A stretch of DNA of 64,000 bases from Sipunculus nudus (Eukaryota; Annelida; Sipuncula; Golfingiida; Sipunculidae). Positions 13,391 to 26,674 of this stretch are shown here, piece by piece. How positions within the stretch are numbered: the stretch's first letter is position 1; the number at the start of each line of letters is the position of its first letter. The translations under genes and the position numbers were made by a program. Under the pieces are notes generated by a model. It made no database searches. It worked only from the letters and a program-made list of their open reading frames with translations, and had not been told where the DNA came from. Location of the stretch: NCBI GenBank assembly GCA_026874595.1, contig CM049321.1:7936979-8000978 (forward strand), given 5' to 3'.

Positions 13391-16300
13391 TACACTGTAC
13401 CATTAACAGTGATAAATGGCTTTCTGACCTTGATTAACACCACATTTGCTAAGCTGATGAAGGCTGGGAGCAGCATAGTTTAATGGGGAAGAAAACCACT
13501 GCTGCAGGCAGAGGCTGACCCGTTCTGTACTGTTCCTGCATCAGTCTGACCATAACAGTCCCATGTAAAATCCTGTGGAGAACCGCTAATTGTGTTTATT
13601 TATAGTAACAGAGTGCGCCCATCAGGGATGGGCTGGTCCTTGACTATTGGTAGCACGTTAATGGTTGGATCATGTCATGGAAGAGCTACTTTTTATGTAC
13701 TGTAAGTGCAGTACAGTAGGCATTACCACCGGTCAGAATATGAATGACCAGAGGTCATTCTATGAGTGTTTGTTTGTGTGCAGATATACACAGATGTAAA
13801 AAATCAGCATTTTTGTTTGTATATTATACAACAAATGTGCTACCCCCATGTCATTAAAATATGTTAATTTAATTCCTCTGAGCTAAACAGGTGAACATTT
13901 TTGATTAAATTTGCAAGGTGATTTGTAATATACATTTCGACAAGAATTTTTGTTAAGATACAACAATAATTATAGTAATCACCAGCAATCTTTAACTTAA
14001 ACAGGATCTGAAGGTGCAAAAATTGTGTTTTCATTCCTTAATATGCTGAATATAGGTCACTGTGACCTAATTTTGGATCATCAAAGATCTCAAATATCCA
14101 CTGGATGGGAAATTACCCATTTTACAAAATTCTGTCCATGAATTGATACCTGCATGGGCATATCTGATCTTTGAATTTGAGATTGACAGGACCTGACAGG
14201 ACTTCAACATTTCTGTTGCCATGGACACTGCTGCTACTGATGAGGACTGCTGACCTGTTCCTGTGTTTATACCATTTCTTTGATCTCTACAGACTCTCAC
14301 AGACCCAGACATTAGATGACAGGCCAGCCTTCCATGTTTTATCAAGGAATATGCAATCCTCACGGCTGACATCACTTCCCCTTCCTATAAACCTCAGAGC
14401 TGTCTCTAAAATAATCCTTCGGAACAAAATAGTAATTTTATGGGTTTACCTTCATTATCTTTCGAAAGTAACAAATAGCATTCCTGAATGTGTTTTGCTT
14501 GGACGAGATATTCAATATATTAGACAAGATATGATGACTGGAGATATAGCATGGTTTAATGCTGGTTAGTAAGAGCTTGAAAAACCCAACCCTTTAAAAG
14601 GAGAAGGTGTTGTCACCTGTGTTTGTTAGTTGGTCGGTTGGTTTGTTTATTTTAGATTTCAAACAAATTCGAACACTATTACATTACAGGAAATATCTTG
14701 TTCTTCTTTTGGTGTATCTGGAAAAATTTTCAACAGTTTGTTAAAACAATATGTTTAACCACAGATTATTGATAGATATGATTGGAATCTGGGTGCCATT
14801 TTAAAATGCACTTTAGTGATCCTGCAAATAGTACACAATAGCTGATACTATTTCAAGAAAACTTTGTGGAATGTTGGGTAATAGGTAGCTGTGACAACCC
14901 GACTCAGTAGGCAATCAGATACTTGGGCTGGTAAGCCTACTCGAGCTGTGATACAAAGTTACATCGAGGAATGTATCACAGTGGTTTTGCATTCATCTTG
15001 TGGTAAACAACCCATAATCTCAAAATTATGCTAAAAATAATGAATTTACACAATAGTTTACATGTGAGCTCACAACCCAAACTGAAACACCGTCTCCATG
15101 AACACGGGTCATTTCCTGTATCACCTGCAAGTTGCCTGCGTCCTGTAACCCGTGCGAGCCATGCTTGTAAATTCAACAAACATGCCAAGGGGTTTACCAA
15201 TGTGCTGGGTTAAAACAGAACTTTTCTCGCTCATGTTTGATATTATTAAAAAGTACACAAAAATGCTAACGATTGGTCTGGTTTATGTTGATTGACAGTG
15301 TACCTGTAAGCCATGAAGCGTTGTCAGTAATGAAGAAAATATTTGCATCTTCATAAGGCCTTATAATGCGTTCCGCAGATGTAATGACACTCTGGCGCAA
15401 GTAATCTGGTCGTAATGCCAGAGGGTCGACATGATGCTAGGTAATAGGACATTGGAGTTAATACAAAGCACATGGGTGAATTTTTCCAAGAGTATCTGAT
15501 TGGCCCGTGTGTCTGATGTGGGCTACCCATCTTCCAGTGCAAATATGTGATCAAGCTTGAGTGACAAGACCATGCGCTGAATAATATTTGTGACAAATAA
15601 TGCCATAAAAACTCAGTGAAAATCAACTCTTGTGACAAAAAAATAAATCAACATGGAGGTAAATTTATACAAGTTTAAAAGAATAACATTTATTGTGATC
15701 TAAAAAAAAAGAAAATTTCCCACTGATCTTCTTTTTCTTTTTGCCTCAGCTGATTAGTGAAGTATATGACTATATGTATTTCGGAGCATCAAAGTTTTGT
15801 TTATCAGATGAGTCAAGAGACAACATGGGTTGTATATTCAGTACAGCATCCATCAATCTGTTTCGTACACAGGTGATGTCCCCTGCCAGGCAAATCACCC
15901 AAACAACCAGACCTGCCTATTGTATCATAACAGAGCGTCAGTCCCAAGATGACCCCTCCATAAAAAACGATCAGAGTTCTGTATTCTACTACCATCTATA
16001 CCTCCTAGAATTCCGAGAAACCCTGTGAATAGTTTGGCATTGAATATTCTCAAATTTGCAGAATCTTACATTAATATTTGTTTCTGAAAAGTTCTCAGGT
16101 TTTTTTTTCATTTGCAAAATTATTATGGGTATCCAAAAATAAAAAAAATCCTATAAAAATCCTTGATGGACAATTCTTCTTGGAAATTTCTCCAAAATCA
16201 TTATGGCTAGCAAATATTCAAAACTGATTAAGTGCACTGCTCAGTATTGTTATTAACAAAATAGTGTTTTCTGATTTTTAGATTGCTCTGGAAAGAATAT

Positions 16301-18557
16301 AATTAATATATTTGTGGCACTGAAAGGAATCAATTCAATTATCAATGTCACAGACAAAAACTGATATGATTACATATGGAAAGGACAAATACTGACATAA
16401 AATATGTATACAATGACTGTACTACAAACGAAACAAGTGTTAACACGATCCTAGTTTTTTGAAGGATCATACAAAATGATAAGATGACATTTCAAGAATT
16501 TTTTTCTAATTTTCAAAGCCAAAATAAATAACATGATAGAGATTAAAATGCAGCTGTATGAAAAAGGTGTTAGATGAGCAGGTTTAAAGACAAAGATGTG
16601 AATAATTTATAAATAAATGTGTATAATTACAAAATTGGAAAAATAACTATGTACATATAACACATTGGTAGAAATATTTAACAACATAAAAAAATATCTT
16701 GGTTCCCCAAATGTGACTTGATTTGTATGTTCACGTCTTGTTTAGCCAGTTTTCTAGGCTGCTTTCACTCAATTCCTGGACACATTTAATAACTCTATTC
16801 CCACCGCACCCCACCGCAACCAGGACTTGTCAGACCTTGATTCTGAAATGGTTATTTTCTTGATTTTCCATGAAGTCAAAGATAATTAAAAACTGTGTTT
16901 ACTGCAGAAATTATCATAACAATCACTATGAGCAATTAATTATAAATGTAACCATGGTTGCAACACCTAGCCTTTTTAATGGCTACACCAAGCCAATGTT
17001 ACTGTCAGGCATAATAATTTAAATAAATTTCAGATACTCTTGTCTAGTCAATATCGATACATCTGTGGTGATAACTGATACTACAATTTACCTCATCGCC
17101 AACTGAAGTTGGGTTATACACCACATAACAAAGAGCTGGAGTAAATCTTATAATGCTAAAAAAGCCTGCTTCAAAAAGATATCATGCCTTGTAAAATATT
17201 ATTATTTCTTTCATATTTGTGTCAACATGCTGCTTAAATCCATGGTTATGGGAAGCAGACTTGTTATCATTGATTGTCAAACTCTTAATGCTAAAAAAAG
17301 CCCCCCATAAAGACGGTCTGGTGTGAATCTATTACCCTGTTTACAATGGATCTTCAGATTACAATATGTGTCTAGTGCTGAATAAACAAGGCGAGATTGG
17401 GACGTTCTCCGCAAAACATGAGTCAGCATAATTGATGGTTACAAACCTCAGATGTTCACTGTTCAGACTAAAATCAATTTTTTTGCCCTTTATGGTTTGG
17501 GCCATTTCCTGTAGATGGAGCTGTTTTCTACAGAACAATGAAGGCAGTATTCCCAGTGTCCATCAATTGCAAAGGAAATATGTGGATCTCAAGCTCTTCC
17601 AATAGAGAAAATGAGGAAATTGCTATATGCAGGACGGACGACGGAAAAAGCACCATTCCCATACCTCAGTTGTCTTTCAATCAGCTGAGCTAAACACTGT
17701 GCAAATATGACCAGTTGTTGGGCACTAAACTATCTAATTTAAAAAAAAAAATGTTTTTAAAATAACAGAATCTTTTTTATTGGAAATTAAGATTATTTAG
17801 AAATTTAAACTTCTATCTTATATTTATTAATTTTAAATTTATTCTTTCTCATTGGCGGCTAACCAAAATAATTCCATCTTATGACTGATTATCAGTTGTT
17901 TTTCAAGCATAATAACACATTAAGCTATTAATTAAGGCTCTGTAACCAAATTTTATAACTGCCCTGAACCAAACACAATACATATTTGATTACAAACAAT
18001 TTAAATTTACATACATAATGTATGTAACAGGAAAATGAATATTTAATATTGATTAACTGAATTAAGGTTCTAAAAGGAAGGGACGCCATAGCCTTCTGAC
18101 CTGATCATCTGCTGCCAAAGCAATCTGAAATTCAACTGCTTTTCAATGGCTTTCCCAATTAATCACAGAATTCCACAACTTTTGAAGAAATTCCCTAACT
18201 GTTCACTGACCTTGAAAAAAAATTCCTCAGTATTTCTTTGACCACAAGTAACTTTGTTTCTTTATCTCTTTATTTTGAAATAATTAACAATCAAATGAAT
18301 GTACATTATTGTAAATTTACATTACTTAGGATTTAAAGGATTTTACTAGCAATTGAAAAGAGTTATATATGACAAAATTGGTACTGGGATCAAATTATGA
18401 CATTCCTTACAATTTACAACCAACATTAATTTACATATGCAAATGATCTGAGAGTGAACTTTTAACTACCATCCTGTTTATATTTAAACCCTTAAGTCTC
18501 ACATACCCATGAAATTCAGAACAAATCATATAATGAGGTCAAACATTTTTATGCAAG

Positions 18558-18588
18558 CCCCCCCCCCCCCCCCCCCAAAAAAAAAAAA
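18558..18588. repeat. Poly-C then poly-A tract
   Basis: Nineteen C followed directly by twelve A. Other long homopolymers are C runs ending at 7091 and 32028, a G run at 34517-34530 and a T-then-G tract at about 25960-25982. Such runs are prone to assembly and sequencing length error. Confidence 0.95.
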
Positions 18589-19696
18589 TTTAATTATTTT
18601 GAGTTTTATCCACTTGGACATTTACACAGAAAACAAAAAATAAAATTTCTATACAATTTCCTTTTGTTATGTTGTGCTTTCATCTTTCTGGCAAAACATT
18701 TTTATTATTTACCAAGTTGTCCCCTGACCATATGAAATTTTAAAAATAAATAAATATAAATATATAATAATATAGAAATATAAATTCTATAAATATATAG
18801 AAATATTAAAAACATATTATAAAGGTAAAAAAATATTGCCTGTCTGCAGTGAATTCTGGAAAAAAAAGCCCAAGAAACCTACCTTTACTGAGCCTAATGT
18901 TAATATCAGTCAAACATTTTCACATAATGTCAACTGATGAGCAGTCCTTAGTTCACAAGTACCCGTGTTGCTCATGACCTATCAGACTAGAAGGCCATAT
19001 GGGATGCTTTTTCAGTATCATTTTACCTGTACATCTCTACCATCATGCCTAACAAGACTCTCAATTTGCCATTCTTTTACGTTCGACTGGTGCATGATGG
19101 GAAGAAAGGCTTGTGAAGTAGCTGAGGCAGACTCAAATGCCCTGTGTTAATTCTGGTATATAATTTGGTTGTCAGAGGTTATTTTGTATATATAATTATA
19201 ATGTCAGAGGCCTTTTTGTAAATATGATTTCTATTTCCGGTGTGTAATAATGGTGTCAGGGTTCAGCAGTGATTTCTTTTTACCCTGTAGGTTGACAGGA
19301 TGCAGGTTTTATTCTGCGATTAAAATTCACTCCGCTGGTTGTTAAAAATCTAGGAAAATGGTGCCTTCAAGTTAAATTTTGCCTCTCTGACATTAGAAGG
19401 TCTGTGGAGGTCAGAGTGGCTGTACTTGATGTAAAAAACTGCACTGCAAATCTGGATAACATTTTGATACATATAACTACTAGATGTGCAAGTTACAGGA
19501 TAATGTGATCAGACCCTTTAACCTGTACCACATAAGCCAAGCTTTCTATTGCTTCTGTGACCAAATGTGATGTGTATTAAAGCAACCTTTAGTACAGGCA
19601 TTATCATTATATAACCCTAGTTTATATTAATTTAAAATTAAATTATTTTGTTTTTTAAACAAACATGATTCATGTTTTTATACATAACAGACATAC

Positions 19697-20001
19697 GGCC
19701 AAAAAAAAAGTATGGTTCTCCAGGACTTTATTTTTTACAGAATTCTGTGCAGGCCGGTGAAATTTTTTTATTTACCTTTTTTGTATGTTTCGATAAAAAT
19801 GTCATATGATCAGGGAAACTCATGAAAATGACAGAATTGTTTTGCTAAACTGGTAAAAGCACTACATAACAAAGGAAATCTTATCAAAATTGTATTATTT
19901 GATCTTTTTGAAAGATGAAAATCAAAAAATTTTTGATGCGGGGGGTTAAAATTGATGCAGGCAGTGCCTGAGAACCAAACCTTTTATGTTTTTTTTTTAC
20001 C
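19697..20001 (+). mobile_element. MITE family H, copy 1 (Harbinger-like)
   Basis: Begins GGCCAAAAAAAAAGTATGG and TTCTC, and ends with the inverted equivalent GTGCCTGAGAACCAAACC plus a T-rich tail. It is a non-coding, roughly 300-bp relative of the better preserved copy at 55776-56107; both contain AAAAATTTTTGATG-type blocks and a GCAGGC near the right end. The right terminus is eroded and no target duplication is visible. Confidence 0.7.
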
Positions 20002-20197
20002 TAAAGCCTAAAGCTTAAATTTTACATCTGGCTGAAATGAAGCAAACCTTGCATGCTCATTGTGAAGTATGTGTTCATCTGGTTTGTGGCAAAAGGAAAA
20101 AAAAATTACCCATTAGATTATTGTGACCATTAATTTTTTTCCAGCACAGAAGGAAATAAAATATCTACCGAACAAATAAATCTTAATATAGCTGACA

Positions 20198-21628
20198 AAC
20201 TAGAATACGGGTAGTCGACAAGCGACTACTTGTATCCGCCTAAATCAGAGTGGAACGGGTGAAGTGTTGCATATCAGCATGGATGTCTGCAGCCAAATTG
20301 TGTATGTAGGTTGTGCTACCTACCAAAAAATCCAGAAAGCCGTCCAAGTTGTATACATATGCAAAATTTAAGGCAGATAAGTCAAACCACTATATTGTAT
20401 ATGAGTGATTTTTGCCCTTGGCAGACAAACAGATGGACGCTGTGCAAAAAAGGGTTGCAGGTGGCGCCACCAGTTTAGCATATGATAAAGAGCTTTGTGA
20501 GAACTATACACATGCAAAATTTTGGCCCAATCGGTCAAACGGTTCCCTAGATATGAGCTTGGATGTCTGCAGCGTAAACTTGATTGTAGGTGGCGCCACC
20601 TGTCATAAAATCAGAAAAGCTATCCAGGATGTATAAGCATGCAGAATTTCAGGTGAATTAGTCAAACCACTGCAGAGATATGAGTGATTTTAACCCAAGG
20701 TAGACGAACAGCTGGACACTGTGCAAACGTGGTTGCAGGTGGCGCCACCATTTTTTGTGTATGTTATAAAGCTCTCCAAGGGCTACATTTGTGTAAAAAA
20801 ATTTTCCTGATCGGTCAAACGGTTCCCTAGATATGAGCTTGGATGTCTGCAGCGTAAACGTGAATGTAGGTGGCGCCACCTGTCATAAAATCAGAAAAGC
20901 TATCCAGGATGTATACGCATGCCAAATTTCAGGTGAATTAGTCAAGTCACTGCAGAGATATGAGTGATTTTAACCCAAGGCAGACAAACAGATGGACACT
21001 GTGCAAACATGGTTGCAGGTAGCGGCACCATTTTTGGTGTATGTTATAAAGCTCTCCAAGGGCTACATTTGTGCAAAAGAATTTTCCTGATCGGTCAAAC
21101 GGTTCCCTAGATATGAGCTTGGATGTCTGCAGCGTAAACGTGAATGTAGGTGGCGCCACCTGTCATAAAATCAGAAAAGCTATCCAGGATGTTTGCGCAT
21201 GCCGAATTTCAGGTGAATTAGTCAAGTCACTGCAGAGATATGAGTGATTTTAACCCAAGGCAGACGAACAGATGGACACTGTGCAAACATGGTTGCAGGT
21301 GGCGCCACCATTTTTGGTGTATGTTATAAAGCTCTCGGAGGGCTACATTTGTGCAAAAAAATTTTCCTGATCGGTCAAACGGATCCCGAGATTAGGGGTT
21401 TATGTGTGGAAACAGACGCACAAACGGATGCAGAGCCCAGAGGAAAGGTCAGAGGTCAAAACAAAATCGGGGCGCAGCAGTTCACATGTGACCCGAACAT
21501 TATCCCGGGTTTCGGAAAATTCTGCCCAGCGGTTACGGAGGAGTTCTCCGGACACCTACGTGGCGGTAGCGGCGGCATCCAGCTGAAAACATAGTATCCG
21601 CAAAACTCTGTTTTGGCGGATACAAATA
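20198..21628 (+). mobile_element. Tandem-core hairpin-ended element T1, copy 1
   Basis: A 1.43 kb non-coding element. The left end has AACTAGA, a 7-bp-stem hairpin GTAGTCGACAAGCGACTAC (20211-20229) and the motif TTGTATCCGCC (20230-20240). The right end is a hairpin, GTATCCGC-AAAACTCT-GTTTTGGCGGATAC, finishing GGCGGATACAA (21615-21625), the inverse of the left motif. The core is a dimeric tandem repeat with GGTGGCGCCACC every 130 and 150 bp alternately. Subterminal inverted repeats, a 3' hairpin and a tandem core fit non-autonomous Helentron-type elements (HINE/DINE-1-like) and bivalve pearl elements; that class is inference. A second full copy is at 26.7 kb. The reading frames inside are by-products of the repeat. 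Confidence 0.82.
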
Positions 21629-23732
21629 TGATTGGTTCCAAATATGAGACATCTGGTGAATGGAGGAAAATGATTGACAACAAGCACCTGTTGATCTAGG
21701 TCATGACCTCCTGAAGTCTCTTGGAAATCAATTCAAGAAGTGTATAATACTCCTCTTCCTTTGAACAGCCTCATTTTGGTTTTCCCCTGATCAATATGTA
21801 TCTCTATATACCACATTACTTCATGCTGTGAAACAAATAACCTCATCTTAGTGAGTAAATGACATGCAGTTAATGGCTATAAGGTGAAGACCTTTTTACC
21901 TCAGCCTGGATTCAGCAACTAAATTTGGTAAAAATTGGAATAATTTTGAAAATGTTAATGTTAGTTATCTGCAAAGGATTCCAGCATTTTATCAAAATGA
22001 ACTTCCTCTGATCACATTAGAAAATTCCATGATGATTCTTTAGAGAATTTGTAAAATTTTGCTGGAAAAAAAAAACTTAGTTTATCATTCCAAAAATTAA
22101 TTCAGCATAATGAATTTGACCTGAAGCCGTTTTTCATATTTTAACATTTTAATATCAAACGATTTTGTGTGTTTTCCGAAAAACTGGAACTAGCTTGACC
22201 TCTGGGAGCATTCACATCTAGAATACATTTTCCCGCTGGCAGAGACTGGCCTCATTTGAGACGTGCTGTTAATTTTGGCCAGAATTAACCGAGTGCCAAA
22301 TTGGAAATCTATCGTACAATTACCTCGCAGACCTGCAAGGTGTAAATAATTACTCTCTGGTAATACTGAACACAGGGTGTCTCAGACAGTAATGCCTGCA
22401 TGAGATGTTGCTCTGCTAAAGGAGCCTATTCTGTTATCTGACTTGTATTAACTACAGATAATCCCTTGACCCTTTCATAAAACTGTACCAGAAATGCTGA
22501 TCCAATCACACACAGGTGGATTGTTTATAACATGTTGGGGGGCACCAAAATAATCCAACCACATTCCACAATAGCATCTGACAGCAAGGCAGATGAACCA
22601 GTGTTTTGAAAAAGAGTGTTTTGCAACTGGTGACCTTTCAATTTCTGCACATATGCAACAAACTTACATTTGTTTCTGTAGTCAACACTGCTGTGTTTAC
22701 TAACGATCTGTAAAAAAAACAAGCCAATACATTCATAACAGAGAGGTTATAAAAATTAAATCAACCAGAATTACCTTCAGTTCAGTAAAATGTAAGCAGA
22801 AAAGATAGAAATCACATAAATTCTACAGCAAATTTGAGTGAATAGCTGGCTTTAAACAAATCCACAGGGTCTCACCGTTTTTTTATCTTATTTAAATTTC
22901 AAGGTCTCATCGAGGGCAAAAGTAACTGATACAGATCTCTGGAAACAAATAAAAGCATTTTAACTTGAATTTATTAAAACTTTGAATTTTTTTTTATGTT
23001 ACCTGACCAACTGCATCAAATTGAGATTTTCATGGATGTCTGCTGTATGGTGTTTAAGTGCTGACACCTCCTTTATTTGATATACTTAATATCATGTGTT
23101 TTTCATTAAAAAGTATATTTTATATTGTTTATGTTTTCTTGTAATACATTGTCTATTTTTGTATATTATTGTATATATATGTACGTGTTTCTACAACAAC
23201 AAAAATCAAAGTTAACTTGTCCCTCTTGATCTACAAAAGCCAATATTCAAGGTCTTTTCAAAATTAGCTCCAAGGCCTTGAAAATACATACAAAATATTC
23301 AAGTGTGGGAAACCCTGAACATTCCACAAATATGTTGCAAATTCCTGCATGTCCCCGGATATCCTTGGAGAGATTAAAAAAAATTCTAGGAATTTCTTGG
23401 AATTCCTGGAGGTGCGTGTACCTGTCACTGGTATGCACACCCAGATCCCGTCAAATGGACCAATACACAAGTGGTTCCACCTGTTGTGTTACAAAGTAAT
23501 CTCTGGGGTCGGAAATAAATTGACGGACATGGTAGTGAATACAAGATGTGAGTTTTCCAGTGATACTTGGGCTGCAAGAATGCATTAATTACCTCCTGAA
23601 AAGATTGGTATGACAGAAGATACATGATATGTATGAATGATACTGAACTCATATTGTGCTATACAAAACAATAAATGTTTTATGGTAAATTATGGTATAA
23701 TGAAAATTAATGATAAGCCAGTGTTCCTTCTT

Positions 23733-24126
23733 AATTAAAAAAAAAAAATTTGGTGGAGGCAACTGCCTCCATTTTTTAATGCTTGCTTAACTAAGTGCTC
23801 TGTACATCTAAAGAATTCCCTTCTGGTTTTGGAGTGTGACAGGGACTTACACCCAATTTAAACCTTGTTGTTATCCCGGTGTATCGATCCAGTGGGTCCT
23901 GGGTGTGTCTTCCCCATCCCCGAATCATAACACTGAAGAAATACCTAAAGGCGCACTTGTTTGTCAGTGAATCACAACTGTAAGGAACAGTCTGCCCATC
24001 AAGTCTGCAGAGCGCTTACTCTGGGTGGGGGCCAGCCATGAAAAATATCACGGCCTTGGCTGAGATTCGAACTCACAATCTCCCAGCTTTTAGCCTTGTG
24101 CTCTACCCCTGAACCATAGAAGCCAG
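23733..24126 (-). mobile_element. tRNA-headed SINE (family S1) with 9-bp target duplication
   Basis: Read on the minus strand it starts CTGGCTTCTATGG and carries an A-box-like GGTTCAGGGGTAGAGCAC and a B box GAGTTCGAATCTC. It then has a conserved body (GACAAACAAGTGCGCCTTT) and a tail ending GGCAGTTGCCTCCACCAAA with an A/T run. TTCCTTCTT flanks it on both sides (23724-23732 and 24127-24135), a clear target-site duplication. Other S1 copies in the window are at 42.3 and 56.7 kb, with a truncated one at 36.25 kb. Confidence 0.85.
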
Positions 24127-24544
24127 TTCCTTCTTTCACTGATAATGGAAAAATGGCAAATTTATAACGTATCTGAATTAACCCCATTCACTGGTATAAT
24201 CCTGCTCAGATCAGCCAATCAGATGCTGTTCTGACCAATAGGGTTTTAGCTAAGCTGTAATGTGTGGTCCTGAGAAACACACTGTCTGTCTGCCTGCTTA
24301 TCATGATTAAGGCAGCTGGCCTATCATCAATGTATCAAAACAGTGACTTCCAGGGCTGTACGCTGATACATCAACGTACAAAGTCAAACAAAAAGACAGT
24401 AAAGGAAAAGGATGGGTTTATAGTCTCACTTTACACTAGCCTTGCCTTCCTGGACTAAACGGACTGTTCTTGAAGCTGTTCTAGTACATACCCTATTAAC
24501 ACATGCCTTCACAGATGCAATATCTTGGGTAATCCATTCTACAT

Positions 24545-24735
24545 TTTACCTGCTGTCCATGCATGACCAGTACCCATTCACTCCTGGGTGGAGAGAGCTC
24601 ACCCTTGAGGTAAAGGCTTCGGCCAGGGGTCTTAGCGAGGAAGGCGGTCTGAACTGGATTTGAACCCATAACCTTGCCAATTCTGCTTCTTAGTTAAAAC
24701 CCAGCCTCTTAACTCCTACAAGCTAGCTATTACCT
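24545..24735 (-). mobile_element. Second tRNA-related SINE family (S2) fragment
   Basis: On the minus strand GTTATGGGTTCAAATCCAG is a good B box. Upstream, TTGTAGGAGTTAAGAGGCTG sits where an A box should be. The downstream body (CTCTCTCCACCCAGGAGTGA) is unlike family S1 apart from a short CCACCCAG. It is not a functional tRNA gene: no cloverleaf closes. Confidence 0.6.
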
Positions 24736-25738
24736 ACCCATCAAGCACTGCTGTAGTACTAATAGTGAAGAAAATGACTAAAAAGGAAGCCACCAACAGG
24801 TGGCACTGACAGGCTAATGTGGTATGTATTACTGTAGCACCATGATTTCTATTTATGAAAGAATATACAGCTATGCTGGGATGGTATTAAACTATATGGT
24901 CTCATATGTTAAAATACCTATAATTTTACGATATCCTACATATAATAAAAGCTGGGGATCACCTGTGAGTAGGAAGTATTGATAAACTAATGAATGGTCG
25001 GAGATTCTAGTGAGAGCTTGATCCTGTGGTAAATGAGATTATATTCTGTGCATCAAACTTTTTTATTTATTATATTTATTATAAAGTTATTTATTCAGGG
25101 CATACAAAATCCATGAGGGGTCGCTAATGTGGATAGTATGTCTCATATTAATTCTGTAATTATCACCAAACAGGTGCCTGTAATGGACAGGAGTGAATGA
25201 TATTTATAAAGGCTCGCTGTAGGTGGGTAAATTGGCTCAGCGGGCTGGACAAATTGGTCGCGTTTGTATTTGGCAGATCACCATTGTCCAATGTCACAAT
25301 CAGCTGTGACAGCCAGCCCCTGGCTTTGTCATCTCCAATGCTGTGCTCCAATACACAGCTCTACAACAGCCACCTGGACCTGGACATAGACTGGTACCAT
25401 CTCTCTATAAAGCCATGTTGGTCAGATAATGCAAATATTAACATTTACTGCTTTAACTACCTTTCCATGTTCATTGTACACCATAATCTTTCCACAAACA
25501 CCTAATCCATGCATGACGTACGTATTCTACCAGAACAGTCTAAAGTAATCAATGATGCAGTCAAACTGGCTGATCCAGTGCTGCCACTCTGGATTTAAAT
25601 GTAAAAAGTATATAATCTTAAAAGAAAAAGAATAAAGTGTCTGAAAATAAAAAGTATGATTAAAGTAAAAATCAATGCTAAATAGTGCAATTTTTGTACA
25701 AATTTACAGCATGTGATACCTCTAAACACACTTCAGGT

Positions 25739-25742
<4 letters not shown>

Positions 25743-25790
<48 letters not shown>
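25743..25790. repeat. (AT)n microsatellite
   Basis: Perfect dinucleotide run of about 24 units, likely length-polymorphic. Confidence 0.97.
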
Positions 25791-25792
<2 letters not shown>

Positions 25793-26168
25793 TCCAATGT
25801 TCCATATATCCAACGATTTTGTAAAACATTAATTGCAAGATCACAGAAAACAACAACACCTAATAAAATGACAGTAAATATTGACAGAGGATGTCTACAG
25901 TCAGTTGGTCCAGGTTAACAACAACCTATAATCACTATCTGAAAATGATGCTTTCGTAATTTTTTTTTTTTTGGGGGGGGGGAAGGGAATGCCTCAGAAG
26001 TTTCCTGTAAAAGAAATATAGAAAAGTATTTATCCTTAAAAAACTATGAATAAAGTATGAAAAGACTTCTTGCCTGAAAAGTGTTATTTTTAGAAAAAAG
26101 GTATAGAGTGATAGCTCTGCTAATATGATACTAAAAATGAGACCATGCCATCAGAAACTGTGACCATA

Positions 26169-26439
26169 CAGGGCTCGACATTAATGGTTAACCACTTGCC
26201 TGGGGCAAGTAAAAGTTCCAGAAAATAGTGGAAGGGGATCTAGAAGTGTCTTCCTACTTGCCCCACTGTGGGTCCAACATACACCTTTACCCAAGTAAAG
26301 GCTTGAAAAAGGATCTTTGTGTTCTTGGATACAAGCAATAATATTTGTAGGGCAAGTAAAAATTCATGAAGGGCAAGTGAAAGCTAGATGTTACTTGCCC
26401 AGTCAGGCAAGTACTTTCAAAAGTTAATGTCGAGCCCTG
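26169..26439. mobile_element. hAT-type MITE with 5-bp target duplication
   Basis: A 271-bp element with perfect 16-bp terminal inverted repeats, CAGGGCTCGACATTAA and TTAATGTCGAGCCCTG. It is flanked by CCATA on both sides (26164-26168 and 26440-26444). CAGGG...CCCTG termini are typical of hAT elements, and a 5-bp duplication fits the hAT5-type group rather than the classical 8-bp one. The inside is non-coding but contains several copies of GGCAAGTA and its complement. Confidence 0.88.
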
Positions 26440-26674
26440 CCATATGTCTTTTGATACCAGAATCTAAGCATCTGAGACCAAACACAAGACCAAGGAATCC
26501 AAACAGGTCTGATTATCACAACAGGACATTGTGCCAGTTATACTGCAAGTTTGACAGATTTTTTCTTGTTCAGACTGAAGCACTTTAATTGAGGCCAGGG
26601 TTCTAGAAACCATAGTTTTGCTCAATTTAAATTTAGTTGCTGCCTAGGAGAAATGCATGCTGCCATCATTTATT

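Noticed and set aside
14171-14569. 132-codon plus-strand frame
   Set aside because: No family resemblance or codon bias; an overlapping minus-strand frame is equally long for its position.
20198-21628. CRISPR-like array
   Set aside because: The repeats are 130-150 bp monomers with related, not unique, intervening sequence, inside an animal mobile element.
24040-24126. tRNA gene on the minus strand
   Set aside because: A and B boxes are present but no cloverleaf closes, and the sequence continues into a SINE body with a target duplication. The same applies at 24.6, 42.7, 46.1 and 56.75 kb.
24220-24240. Asp-Trp-Leu codons on the minus strand as the next PDE1 exon
   Set aside because: The frame stops within a few codons (Ile then stop) and lacks the Ala-Ser-Thr that should follow and any acceptor.
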